Source: Phycisphaerales bacterium
GTDB taxonomy: Bacteria > Planctomycetota > Phycisphaerae > SM23-33
Reading direction: 5' to 3'
DNA: 7,196 bases
NCBI GenBank assembly: GCA_003153915.1
Contig: PMBX01000267.1
Coordinates: 3,090-10,285 of the forward strand
Every line of letters starts with the position of its first letter. Position 1 is the first letter of the stretch. A program made the position numbers and the translations under genes. This document shows, one piece after another, positions 1-5,859 of this stretch. Below the pieces are notes generated by a model. The model saw only the letters and a list, made by a program, of their open reading frames with translations, was not told the origin of the DNA and did not search any database.

Positions 1-157
1 GGCCGACGTCCGAACCGAGGTCCGCCGGGCCATCGACACACTTGCGGGCGACAAGACCGGATATATCCTGGCCCCCTGCCACAATATCCAGGCCAACACG
101 CCCGTTGAGAATATCATTGCCATGTACGACGAGGCCCATCATTACGGCCGGTTTTAG
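1..157 (+). CDS. URO-D-superfamily protein, C-terminal fragment
   Basis: This is an open frame read from base 2 to the TAG at 155-157. It encodes the last 51 residues of a protein whose start lies upstream of the window. The tail contains GYILAPCHNIQ followed by NTPVENIIAMYDEA and ends HHYGRF. That is the characteristic C-terminal signature of uroporphyrinogen-decarboxylase-like proteins of the MtaA/CmuA-related type, as opposed to canonical HemE. The family folds as a TIM barrel. Members include heme-pathway decarboxylases and zinc-dependent corrinoid methyltransferases, and many members in Planctomycetes-like genomes are uncharacterised. The Cys in APCHN (codon 77-79) probably corresponds to the late zinc-ligand Cys of methyltransferase-type members; this is inferred from motif position only. 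The creatininase gene starts 121 bases later on the same strand, so co-transcription is plausible. Substrate cannot be stated. Confidence 0.85.
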   Translation, partial: ADVRTEVRRAIDTLAGDKTGYILAPCHNIQANTPVENIIAMYDEAHHYGRF

Positions 158-278
158 GAGACGCGTCATGTGATACGCCGCGGGATCGCCGGCTTGGCGG
201 AGCGGCGCTGCCCTTGCCGAAAACGCCGCCGTTTCCGATAATCCACAAAACCAACCAGCCACCCAAAGGAGTTCGCAA

Positions 279-1169
279 ATGCCCAACCAAGTCGAGGAAG
301 TGCGTTACCAGATGTTGCGTCCCGCGCAGGTCGTGGCCCGCCGCAACGCCTGCCCCATCGTCTACATCCCCATCGGCATACTGGAATGGCACGGCGAGCA
401 CAACGCCCTCGGCGCCGACGCCCTCCAGGCCGAAGGCATCGCCATCCGCGCCGCGCAACTGGGCGGCGGACTGGTCTTCCCGCCGCTGTATTATGGGGAG
501 GTCCGCACCGAGGCGCTCATGGAGGCCGCAGCGCCCGACCGCGCGGCGATCTCCGAGAAGATGGACCTGCCCCCGGAAAACTTCGGACCGGACCGGATTC
601 CCCTTCCTCCCCTGGAACAGGCGATGAACTACCAGCGGCTGCTCCTCCACATCCTCCACGAGGCCGAGACGCTGGGCTTCCGGGTGGGCGTACTGGTTGC
701 CGGGCACTACCCCCTCATCGACCACGCCCGCTCCGCCTGCCTACAGTTCAACCAGCGGACCCGTACCCGCCGCGAGGATGGAATGCTCGCCTGGGCGTGC
801 GTGGACTTCCTGTTGGTCGAAGACGCCTACCCCGGAGCCGGCGACCATGCCGCCGGATGGGAAACCTCCCACATGCTGGCCCTTTACCCCCACACCGTGG
901 ATATGTCCGTCCTGCCGCCAAAGGGCGGGAAACTGATCGGCGTGGGCGGAAAGATGCCCCCACAGGACGCCACCGCCGCCTTCGGCCAGGAGACCATCGA
1001 CGCCGCCGCCCGCGTGATGGCCGCCGAGGCGCGACATCGCCTGGAACACGACAAGGAATACCGCAAGCACGGCAGGACGCTCCAGGAGGGCCTCTGGCGG
1101 CAGGAAGAAACGGCCACGCAAAAAAGCCGCAATCCGAAATCGCCGGCAACGAAACCAGCGAAGAAATAA
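279..1169 (+). CDS. Creatininase-family amidohydrolase
   Basis: A 296-residue protein. The ATG at 279 is chosen because AAAGGAG at 265-271 sits 7 bases upstream. The N-terminal part has IPIGILEWHGEHN (about residues 30-42) and GAD (45-47), the creatininase-family metal-binding motif, placing E36, H38 and D47 as predicted ligands of a binuclear metal centre. VAGHYP (140-145) supplies H143, at the position of the family GHGGN/GHYEN motif. GDHAAGWETS (188-197) matches the family HxG-x-x-ETS motif with E195. Family members hydrolyse cyclic amides such as creatinine, or act on formamide-type intermediates, so the substrate here is unknown. The usual GGN after the motif histidine is replaced by YPL, suggesting a divergent subgroup. 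The last 25 or so residues are rich in Lys, Arg, Pro and Ser and look like an unstructured basic tail. No signal peptide is seen, so it is probably cytoplasmic. It follows a URO-D-like gene and is convergent with the ATPase gene 38 bases away. Confidence 0.88.
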   Translation: MPNQVEEVRYQMLRPAQVVARRNACPIVYIPIGILEWHGEHNALGADALQAEGIAIRAAQLGGGLVFPPLYYGEVRTEALMEAAAPDRAAISEKMDLPPENFGPDRIPLPPLEQAMNYQRLLLHILHEAETLGFRVGVLVAGHYPLIDHARSACLQFNQRTRTRREDGMLAWACVDFLLVEDAYPGAGDHAAGWETSHMLALYPHTVDMSVLPPKGGKLIGVGGKMPPQDATAAFGQETIDAAARVMAAEARHRLEHDKEYRKHGRTLQEGLWRQEETATQKSRNPKSPATKPAKK

Positions 1170-1207
1170 GGTATCGAGCATCTGTAGAGCTGGCACCGAC
1201 CTACCGG

Positions 1208-2401
1208 CTAGGCCGTCTTCGGTTCAAAGCTCGGAATGGCGCGTCGCATGAACTGGTCAAACAACGGGACCGTAAACGCCATGTCGCCGTGGGCGGGGCT
1301 GTAGATCATCCCTTTCTTGATGAGGCTTGCGCGGACCGGGCCAAGCGTATTGGTTTTGACGCCCAGGCAGTCGGCAATATCGCTGCTACGATAGGGTCCG
1401 CTTCCCAAGTGGGCCATGGCGCGGAGATACTGCCTTTCACGCGGCGTCAATCGGTCAAAACGGACTCGGAAGAAATTCCTGTCCAGCCGATCGATCACGG
1501 TGGGCGTCGCCTCCTTGACGACTTCCAATGTGATCGGCGATGCCAAGGCATGGTTCCAAGCCTGATACCCCCATTCCTGGATAAAGTACGGATAGCCCTG
1601 CGTCAGTTGATAGATCTCGTCCAAGGCCAAGGTCTGGAATTCGACGCCGACCGCACGCACCGGATCCTGCAATGCCTTAATCGCGTCGGGTTCCGATAGT
1701 GGTCCCAGATCCGGAAAGCTGAATAACCGTTCGGCGTAGGATTTGGACTCGCCAGCCAGCCCCGGAAGAATTGGCAATCCTGCCCCTATCAGCACCATCG
1801 GAAGCTGACGCTGTTGCATGCGATGCATTGCCATAATCAAGGCACTGAGTTCCAACGAGGAAAAATACTGCACTTCGTCGATCAGGATGGCGACTGCGGC
1901 CTTACGATCCTCGGCTGCCTCACCGACGGCCACGAACAGATTGGGCAGATCCGCCTCCAGATCCCCGCTGTCGGCTGCTCCTTTTTCCGGGTCAGTGTCA
2001 ATTCCAAACTCGAGATCCCCACAAGTAACCTTGATAGTACTGATAAAGCTCGTGAGCACCCGAATGCCTCGGCGAACTTTATCGCCTATTCCCGCCATGC
2101 GGTCCAGGTCATACAGGAGCTGCCGAAGGTAAGGTACGAGCATGACTGAAAGGTGCTTGTCCTCGCGCGCCTCCAGATGGATGGTTCGATAGTCATCTCG
2201 CTGTGCCCGCCGCTCGATCTCGTTGAGCAGCACGGTCTTACCTACACCTCGCAAGCCGGTCATCAATAGGCTTTTTTCCGGCCGTTTGGCCCGAATCCGC
2301 CCCAGCAGTACGCGGGCTTGGTCCAGAACAAGATCGCGGCCAACCAGTTCAGGTGGAGGTGACCCCGCTCCAGGGGAAAAAGGATTCTTGATCCGGTCCA
2401 T
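1208..2401 (-). CDS. AAA+ ATPase with C-terminal winged helix (Orc1/Cdc6-like)
   Basis: A 397-residue predicted ATPase. The start at 2401 is supported by AAAGGAG (complement of 2410-2416), 8 bases upstream. The N-terminus carries NPFSPGAG and PELVGRD (residues 6-22), typical of the AAA_16/Orc1-like group. Walker A is GLRGVGKT (49-56) and Walker B is AILIDEVQ (171-178) with D175/E176. A sensor-1-like LIGAGLP lies at 204-210, and SYAERLF (221-227) gives a possible sensor-2/arginine-finger region. LTQGYPYFIQEWG (266-278) marks the helical lid. Residues about 317-385 (RLTPRERQYL through DIADCLGVKTNTLGPVRASLIKKGMI) form a winged helix, so DNA binding is likely. There are no membrane segments or signal peptide. 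Such ATPases are usually annotated only as ATP-binding proteins; proposed roles range from plasmid/phage functions to NTP-dependent switches in defence, and none can be chosen here. It lies 117 bases downstream of the sialidase-like gene on the same strand but has its own ribosome site, and its function does not match its neighbours, suggesting an acquired orphan gene. Confidence 0.85.
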   Translation of the reverse strand: MDRIKNPFSPGAGSPPPELVGRDLVLDQARVLLGRIRAKRPEKSLLMTGLRGVGKTVLLNEIERRAQRDDYRTIHLEAREDKHLSVMLVPYLRQLLYDLDRMAGIGDKVRRGIRVLTSFISTIKVTCGDLEFGIDTDPEKGAADSGDLEADLPNLFVAVGEAAEDRKAAVAILIDEVQYFSSLELSALIMAMHRMQQRQLPMVLIGAGLPILPGLAGESKSYAERLFSFPDLGPLSEPDAIKALQDPVRAVGVEFQTLALDEIYQLTQGYPYFIQEWGYQAWNHALASPITLEVVKEATPTVIDRLDRNFFRVRFDRLTPRERQYLRAMAHLGSGPYRSSDIADCLGVKTNTLGPVRASLIKKGMIYSPAHGDMAFTVPLFDQFMRRAIPSFEPKTA

Positions 2402-2518
2402 GTTGGGCGCTCCTTTATACCCAATAATACGACCGTTAACGCAGCAATACGATAGTATACGCTATGAGCCGCATAAATACCTATTATTCTCACCCGGCCA
2501 GCCGTCGCCTATGGAATC
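2402..2518 (-). promoter_or_regulatory. AT-rich leader of the ATPase gene
   Basis: This 117-base spacer is clearly more AT-rich than the genes on both sides. Read on the minus strand it contains GCGTATACTATCG (complement of 2450-2462), whose TATACT resembles a -10 box. A TATTAT and a TATAAA lie nearer the ribosome site. No convincing -35 at 16-18 bases was found for any of them. The TATACT lies inside the near-palindrome ATAGCGTATACTAT, with ATAG/CTAT arms, which could be an operator. An independent promoter for the ATPase is likely, but its exact location is not established. Confidence 0.35.
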
Positions 2519-3658
2519 TCACAGCCGCAGGTCTTCCGGGCGGTAGTGAATCGCCTGGCAGGAGACCTTTCCCCAATCGGCCCAGGGGGTATCGGCGGGA
2601 CCAGAACCGGTGGCGTAGTATAGCAACGTGACGATCGCCCCGTCGGCAAGTTGGACAGTGGAGGGATAGCCCAGGTCGATGCTCTCCACGCCGTCCCCGG
2701 CAAGGAGAACCTCGCGGTCGGTTCGCCAGGTGCTTCCGCCGTCTTCGCTGAGCAACGCGCCGCAGCCCATGGGACGAATCCGCCGGCCAAAGGTCAGCAA
2801 CACGGTCCCGTCGGCCAGGGCGGTCAGGTCGGCGGGGTGCTCCCAGTCCCGTGTCACCTTGGCTGGTGTGGACCAGTTACGCCCGCCGTCGTCGCTGTGG
2901 AAGACGGCTACGTGGCCGGCGCCGTTCGACCGCGCCGCGGCCAGCAATCGGCCGTCGGGAAGGGCGACGTAGGACGTCTCGCCATAGCCCGTCTTCACCA
3001 GCGTCTCATCGCCCCAGGTCTTGCCGCCATCGCTGCTGCGCAGGAGGGTGCAGGCGATTTCCTTACCTTCCGGATCCCGTCGCATCCCTCCGTAGATCGA
3101 CATCAATAGCGGGCCTTGGGGCAATTGAATAATGCGGCCATAAGGGGAGATGAAACTCAAGTGCTCCGACGCGATCGCTTCCGGGCGGGTCCAACCGCGC
3201 CCGCCGTCGGCGCTGCGCGTTACGAACGTGGCGGGGACGTCCTTGAGAGCTTCAATGTCCTTTGCATCCATCGGCCACCTGCGAACGAGGCGTTCGCCGT
3301 CTCGCCGGAAGGTGTGAATGCTCGCCTTCCAATAGGCGGCTATCAACTCGCCGGTGGAATTGACCCCGAATGCGGGATTGCGATTGTCCAGCCATCGCGG
3401 GGCGATCTCGACGGGGTCGGACCAGGTCTTTCCGCCGTCTTCGCTGCTCGCCACGGCCAGCGTGCCTTGAACGCCCGTGTGCGGGGCGCCCATGCGATAG
3501 ATGACCGCGATGGAGCGGTCGCCCGTGCGTACGGCAACCGGAAAAAAACCATCCATCGAGCATACGAGGTAACGCTTCAGCCGGCCTCGCCGGCCGACGA
3601 AGATGTCCGCCTCGCCGGCCTGATACATCCGCGGGGAATCCGCCGAGAGATAATCCAT
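2519..3658 (-). CDS. Sialidase/BNR-repeat (Asp-box) protein
   Basis: A 379-residue protein with a predicted beta-propeller fold. The start at 3658 is supported by a GAAAGGAA site (complement of about 3664-3671) just upstream on the minus strand. Five Asp-box motifs of the S-x-D-x-G-x-T-W type are visible: S72-W79 (SEDGGKTW), S149-W156 (SADGGRGW), S208-W215 (SSDGGKTW), S255-W262 (SDDGGRNW) and S304-W311 (SEDGGSTW). Their spacing of about 45-80 residues fits successive blades of a six-bladed sialidase-like propeller. Asp boxes are structural and do not prove sialidase activity. The classic FRIP arginine motif is not obvious; an arginine near R44 or R55 might play that part. E227/Y230 (GETSYVALPDGR) and Y331 (GYPSTVQLADG) are in regions that carry active-site residues in BNR_2 sialidases. 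No signal peptide or lipobox is seen at the N-terminus, so the protein appears cytoplasmic and may act on imported oligosaccharides. It is divergent from the neighbouring URO-D gene. Confidence 0.87.
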   Translation of the reverse strand: MDYLSADSPRMYQAGEADIFVGRRGRLKRYLVCSMDGFFPVAVRTGDRSIAVIYRMGAPHTGVQGTLAVASSEDGGKTWSDPVEIAPRWLDNRNPAFGVNSTGELIAAYWKASIHTFRRDGERLVRRWPMDAKDIEALKDVPATFVTRSADGGRGWTRPEAIASEHLSFISPYGRIIQLPQGPLLMSIYGGMRRDPEGKEIACTLLRSSDGGKTWGDETLVKTGYGETSYVALPDGRLLAAARSNGAGHVAVFHSDDGGRNWSTPAKVTRDWEHPADLTALADGTVLLTFGRRIRPMGCGALLSEDGGSTWRTDREVLLAGDGVESIDLGYPSTVQLADGAIVTLLYYATGSGPADTPWADWGKVSCQAIHYRPEDLRL

Positions 3659-3770
3659 GGCCGTTCCTTTCGGGATTCCTTATAACTTCATCTGTTTGGG
3701 GAGGGATATTACTCGTCCGATGGCAACTGGGCCAGTGGCAACCTGTTACGCACCAACGGAGCTACGAGCA
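3659..3770. promoter_or_regulatory. Divergent promoter/operator region
   Basis: This spacer separates the start codons of the sialidase-like gene (minus) and the URO-D-like gene (plus). It holds the self-complementary TTATAA at 3680-3685, which lies within TATAAC (3681-3686), a possible plus-strand -10, and can also serve the minus strand; the -35 elements are weak. At 3721-3742 two copies of TGGCAAC (3721-3727 and 3736-3742) overlap the ends of an interrupted palindrome ACTGG-G-CCAGT (3726-3736), the sort of arrangement used as an operator. The sialidase ribosome site AAAGGAA lies at the left edge. Shared regulation of the two genes is an inference. Confidence 0.4.
3758..3761 (+). promoter_or_regulatory. 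Ribosome binding site deciding the URO-D start
   Basis: GGAG lies 9 bases before the ATG at 3771. The longer in-frame alternative ATG at 3657 overlaps the start codon of the sialidase-like gene and would add 38 residues without family similarity. Translation from 3771 gives MTHRERILAVYRG, which matches the usual N-terminus of the family. Confidence 0.65.
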
Positions 3771-4892
3771 ATGACGCATCGTGAGCGAATCCTGGCCGTA
3801 TACCGCGGACAGACCCCGGATGTGGTTCCCTTCATGCTCGATCTGTCCCACTGGTTCTACCATCGGCACGGCCGGCCTTGGGACCTTTCTGCCTCGTTCA
3901 TGACGCCCGACAGCGAGTTGATCGATTACCATCGTTCCTCCGGCGTGGGTTTCTACATACCCAACCTAGGCTCGGTCATGGACTCCAGCTACGGACCCAA
4001 CGTCGTGGCCAAGACGGAGAAGATCCAAAACGGCCAGGATGTGGAGATCGTCTGGTCCCTCGAAACGCCCGGCGGGCGGATCTGGCGCACAAGGCAATGG
4101 TCCCAGCAGACCTACTCCTGGCACATCAGCCGATGGGGCGTCCGAACCCAGCAGGACATTAAAGTGCTCACGGAGGCCCTCTCTTCCCTGACCTTCCGGC
4201 CGGCCGTGGAACGGTATCAAAATTGGGTGCGGGAGGTTGGAGACATCGGCGTGGTCTATGCCTCGTCCTCCTACAGCGCGATGGGGCAACTTCTCAACTA
4301 TTGGATGGGCGTGGAACAGACGATGTATGCGGTCTGCGACTGGCCCGAACTGGTGGCCGAAGCGGTGGAAGCGATCAACGCCGCCCTGCTGGGCGCCATG
4401 GACGCCTTGTGCCTGCTTCCGGCTGAGATCATCATAATGGGAGACAACTTCTCCTCTGATCTTCAGCCGCCGGCGTTCTTCAACCGGTGGAGCCGGGCCT
4501 TCTATGCCGAGGCCGTGCGGCGGATTCACGCGGCGGGCAAGTGCGTCGCCGTTCACGTCGATGGCCGCCTGCGTGGCCTTCTGCGGGTCTTCGCGGAACT
4601 GGGCGTGGACTGCATCGACGCGGTGACTCCCGCGCCCATGGGCGACCTAACCGGCCAGCAATGCCGCGACGAAGCCGGCCCTGCGCTGATCCTCTCGGGA
4701 GGCGTGCCGCCGACGCTCTGGCTGCCGGAGGTTCCCAAGGAGACCTTTATCCGCTCTGTTATGGACTGGCTGGAGCTGCGGAAGCGAAGCCCGCGTCTGA
4801 TCGCCAACGCCGGCGATCAAGTTCCACCCGGCGCGGAAGAAGACCGCATCGCCCTCATGCGAGACCTGGTGGAAAAGCACGGCCGGTACTAA
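3771..4892 (+). CDS. URO-D-like protein lacking zinc-ligand cysteines
   Basis: A 373-residue protein from the preferred start at 3771. The N-terminus MTHRERILAVYRGQTPDVVPF is the standard opening of URO-D-superfamily proteins. Further landmarks are MGDNFSSD (223-230), CVAVHVDGRLRGLLRVFAELGVDCIDAVTP (258-287 region, with H262 and D264), LSGGVPP (309-314) and the C-terminal NAGDQVPPGAEEDRI followed by EKHGRY. The fold is predicted to be a TIM barrel and the protein cytoplasmic. The canonical HemE motif RQAGRYLPEY is absent, so a heme-pathway role is unlikely. In MtaA/MtbA-type methyltransferases zinc is held by H-x-C plus a late Cys. Here the first site reads HVDG and the late one NAGD, so both cysteines are missing and zinc-thiolate methyl transfer is doubtful. 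Substrate is unknown. It diverges from the sialidase-like gene and may share its regulation. Confidence 0.85.
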   Translation: MTHRERILAVYRGQTPDVVPFMLDLSHWFYHRHGRPWDLSASFMTPDSELIDYHRSSGVGFYIPNLGSVMDSSYGPNVVAKTEKIQNGQDVEIVWSLETPGGRIWRTRQWSQQTYSWHISRWGVRTQQDIKVLTEALSSLTFRPAVERYQNWVREVGDIGVVYASSSYSAMGQLLNYWMGVEQTMYAVCDWPELVAEAVEAINAALLGAMDALCLLPAEIIIMGDNFSSDLQPPAFFNRWSRAFYAEAVRRIHAAGKCVAVHVDGRLRGLLRVFAELGVDCIDAVTPAPMGDLTGQQCRDEAGPALILSGGVPPTLWLPEVPKETFIRSVMDWLELRKRSPRLIANAGDQVPPGAEEDRIALMRDLVEKHGRY

Positions 4893-4898
4893 CCGGCC
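4881..4898 (+). terminator. GC-rich hairpin over the URO-D stop codon
   Basis: GGCCGGT (4881-4887) and ACCGGCC (4892-4898) form a perfect 7-base-pair stem with a 4-base loop containing most of the TAA stop codon. No T-run follows, so a standard intrinsic terminator is not shown. It could protect the mRNA 3' end or contribute to release, or be incidental. Confidence 0.35.
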
Positions 4899-5013
4899 CA
4901 TGCCGTGACGATCCGGCGATCATCGCTAGGCTGAGTTCGTAGGCGTGCAACTAGCCCGGAAGGGCCCCAAAGGGGCTGGCAATTGGGACGGCGGAGGCAG
5001 CCGAACAAAAAGA

Positions 5014-5034
5014 GACGCTCCACAAGGGAGCGTC
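5014..5034 (+). terminator. Strong stem-loop, terminator-like without T-run
   Basis: GACGCTCC (5014-5021) pairs perfectly with GGAGCGTC (5027-5034) across a 5-base loop, giving an 8-base-pair stem. It is preceded by an A-rich run (5006-5011) but followed by GGGCCGG rather than T residues on the plus strand. On the minus strand the A-run becomes a T-run just beyond the stem, so this could be a terminator for transcription arriving from the right on the minus strand. No minus-strand gene is seen there. Confidence 0.4.
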
Positions 5035-5037
5035 GGG

Positions 5038-5056
5038 CCGGCGATGCTATCGCCGG
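5038..5056. repeat. Second perfect stem-loop
   Basis: CCGGCGAT (5038-5045) and ATCGCCGG (5049-5056) form an 8-base-pair stem around a GCT loop, only three bases after the preceding hairpin. A G-run and then CTGCTGCTTTATTATTAT follow. The tandem arrangement suggests a structured 3' or leader RNA rather than chance, but no function can be assigned. Confidence 0.45.
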
Positions 5057-5131
5057 GGGGGCTGCTGCTTTATTATTATACACATCGACCATCAAACTAG
5101 CCTCGTTCATTCTTTTTGTCAAGCCACAGGA

Positions 5132-5161
5132 CTGGCAAACTACTGATAGACCGGGTATAAT
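5132..5161 (+). promoter_or_regulatory. Candidate promoter for the wHTH-NYN operon
   Basis: A perfect TATAAT is present at 5156-5161, with CTGGCA at 5132-5137 (four of six matches to TTGACA) 18 bases upstream. The surrounding sequence is AT-richer than the flanking genes. Transcription would start near 5168 and give a leader of about 250 bases before the start codon at 5419, which is long for a bacterial gene and leaves room for a small upstream frame or RNA-based control. Bases 5162-5418 show no other clear signal. Confidence 0.45.
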
Positions 5162-5191
5162 TTTTCTTATGGTCGGTCCTTGCGTTTACTG

Positions 5192-5425
5192 ATGGACAGG
5201 TGTGCCATTAAACACACACGTAACAATAACACTGGGGACGGCAGAACCAGTATAACTACAATAGAGCGACACATGTACAACCAGCCCCGCACCGACCTAC
5301 CATCCGGACCGTTGGATACAATACGTGCGTCAGTTTTAGGCAAGCATGAGACCGGTTGGCAACTACTGCTGATGGCCATAAATGCTTCAACAAGGCAACT
5401 GTATGGAAGGAAAACTGGATGGTAA
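5192..5425 (+). CDS. Possible small leader protein (77 aa)
   Basis: An ATG-started open frame lies in the leader of the wHTH gene and its TAA (5423-5425) overlaps that gene's start codon region (ATG at 5419), an arrangement that could couple translation. The protein is polar and basic at its start (MDRCAIKHTRNNNTGDGR) and ends RQLYGRKTGW; no domain is recognised. No good ribosome binding site precedes the ATG, and an in-frame TTG at 5180 is no better. It may be a chance frame. Confidence 0.2.
   Translation: MDRCAIKHTRNNNTGDGRTSITTIERHMYNQPRTDLPSGPLDTIRASVLGKHETGWQLLLMAINASTRQLYGRKTGW
5405..5410 (+). promoter_or_regulatory. Ribosome binding site deciding the wHTH start
   Basis: GGAAGG, followed by AAAA, lies 8 bases before the ATG at 5419. 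An in-frame TTG at 5356 would add 21 residues but has no comparable site, so 5419 is preferred. Confidence 0.6.
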
Positions 5426-5859
5426 GGAAAGACAAACTCAGGGAACTGGAGCCTCCTGAAGGCGCAAAACCCCGCAAGCCTGCAGACCGTTGGACACCGG
5501 CACTGATCAAGGATGGGTTCACACCCGTCTCAAACTTCTTTCTGGCCAACTACAACAACCTCAAACCGGAGATTACGCATGGCGAGGCCATGCTGATTAT
5601 CCAATTGATGTTCTACAAGTGGGACGCCAGTATGCCGTACCCCAGCTACAAGACACTGGCAAAGCGCATGCTCCTGAAGGACGCACAAGCGAGGAGCTTG
5701 GCAAGAGGGCTGGAGAGAAAAGGTTATCTTCGCCGGCACGTTCGGATGAACATGCCGAATCGCTTTGATCTGACGCCGTTGTTTGGGGCGCTTGAGCAGT
5801 TACGAACCCAAAGAATTGCCGACGAAACCGCAGCGGGAAAGAAAAGGGCTGTGCGATGA
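5419..5859 (+). CDS. Winged-helix DNA-binding protein, partner of NYN RNase
   Basis: A 146-residue basic protein, not recognised as a named family. Residues 1-24 are charged and Pro-rich. Residues 33-50 (GFTPVSNFFLANYNNLKP) precede a helix-turn-helix-like core: ITHGEAMLIIQLMFYKW (52-68), then PSYKTLAKRMLLKDAQARSLARGLERKGYL (75-104 region), then a wing ending NMPNRFDLTPLFGAL (111-125). This pattern (helix, recognition helix with many Arg, wing, then N-R-F-D-L) is common in wHTH domains of phage replication proteins and plasmid regulators. The likely role is DNA binding, perhaps autoregulation of the operon. The stop codon overlaps the next gene's ATG by four bases (ATGA), indicating translational coupling with the NYN gene. 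The gene sits between two URO-D genes with which it has no evident functional link. Whether it is a repressor, a replication-type protein or an RNA-binding cofactor cannot be decided. Confidence 0.75.
   Translation: MVRKDKLRELEPPEGAKPRKPADRWTPALIKDGFTPVSNFFLANYNNLKPEITHGEAMLIIQLMFYKWDASMPYPSYKTLAKRMLLKDAQARSLARGLERKGYLRRHVRMNMPNRFDLTPLFGALEQLRTQRIADETAAGKKRAVR

Larger units (their letters stand above)
4940..5056 (+). ncRNA. Hairpin-rich noncoding region, possible GEMM-like riboswitch
   Basis: This stretch has no plausible gene and unusually dense pairing. GCAACTAGCCC leads into GCCC-GGAA-GGGC (4954-4965), a stem capped by a GNRA-class tetraloop. The alternative stem GCCCC-AAA-GGGGC (4964-4976) competes for the same bases. 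CGGC/GCCG (4989-4992 and 5000-5003) encloses a GGAGGCA loop, and two strong hairpins follow at 5014-5034 and 5038-5056. The order GCAA, GNRA-capped stem, GGG, CAAAG, then CAGCCGAAC resembles the class I cyclic-di-GMP (GEMM) riboswitch core. However, the conserved GGGACGCAAAGCC is altered (the ligand-contacting A is not seen after GGG), and no GEMM-typical gene lies just downstream. Identity is therefore unproven; it may be a degenerate riboswitch, another regulatory RNA, or leftover 3' UTR structure. Confidence 0.3.

Noticed and set aside
221..234. AAACG-CCGC-CGTTT hairpin before the creatininase gene
   Set aside because: Only a 5-base-pair stem, no T-run, and common by chance in GC-rich spacers; the rest of 158-278 shows only the ribosome site.
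114..725. Long minus-strand open frame opposite the creatininase gene
   Set aside because: It is antisense to a gene with clear family motifs and has a low-complexity composition typical of GC-rich shadow frames.
386..1699. 437-codon plus-strand frame spanning creatininase and the ATPase 3' part
   Set aside because: It is Arg/Pro-rich, runs across two well-supported genes in other frames and matches no domain pattern.
3657..3770. N-terminal extension of the second URO-D gene from the ATG at 3657
   Set aside because: It overlaps the divergent gene's start codon, lacks a ribosome site and adds residues with no family resemblance; 3771 has GGAG and the family N-terminus.
4983..5192. 69-codon plus-strand frame through the hairpin cluster
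   Set aside because: It runs through the strong stem-loops, has no ribosome site and its sequence shows no domain; the RNA structure explains the region better.
5132..5370. Similar phrases TGGCAAACTACTGAT (near 5133) and TGGCAACTACTGCTGAT (near 5357) as a repeat pair
   Set aside because: Short, imperfect and isolated; not enough to call a direct repeat or attachment sites.
5167..5379. Minus-strand frame in the AT-rich leader (70 codons)
   Set aside because: No ribosome site, no recognisable domain, and it lies opposite the predicted leader of the wHTH operon.
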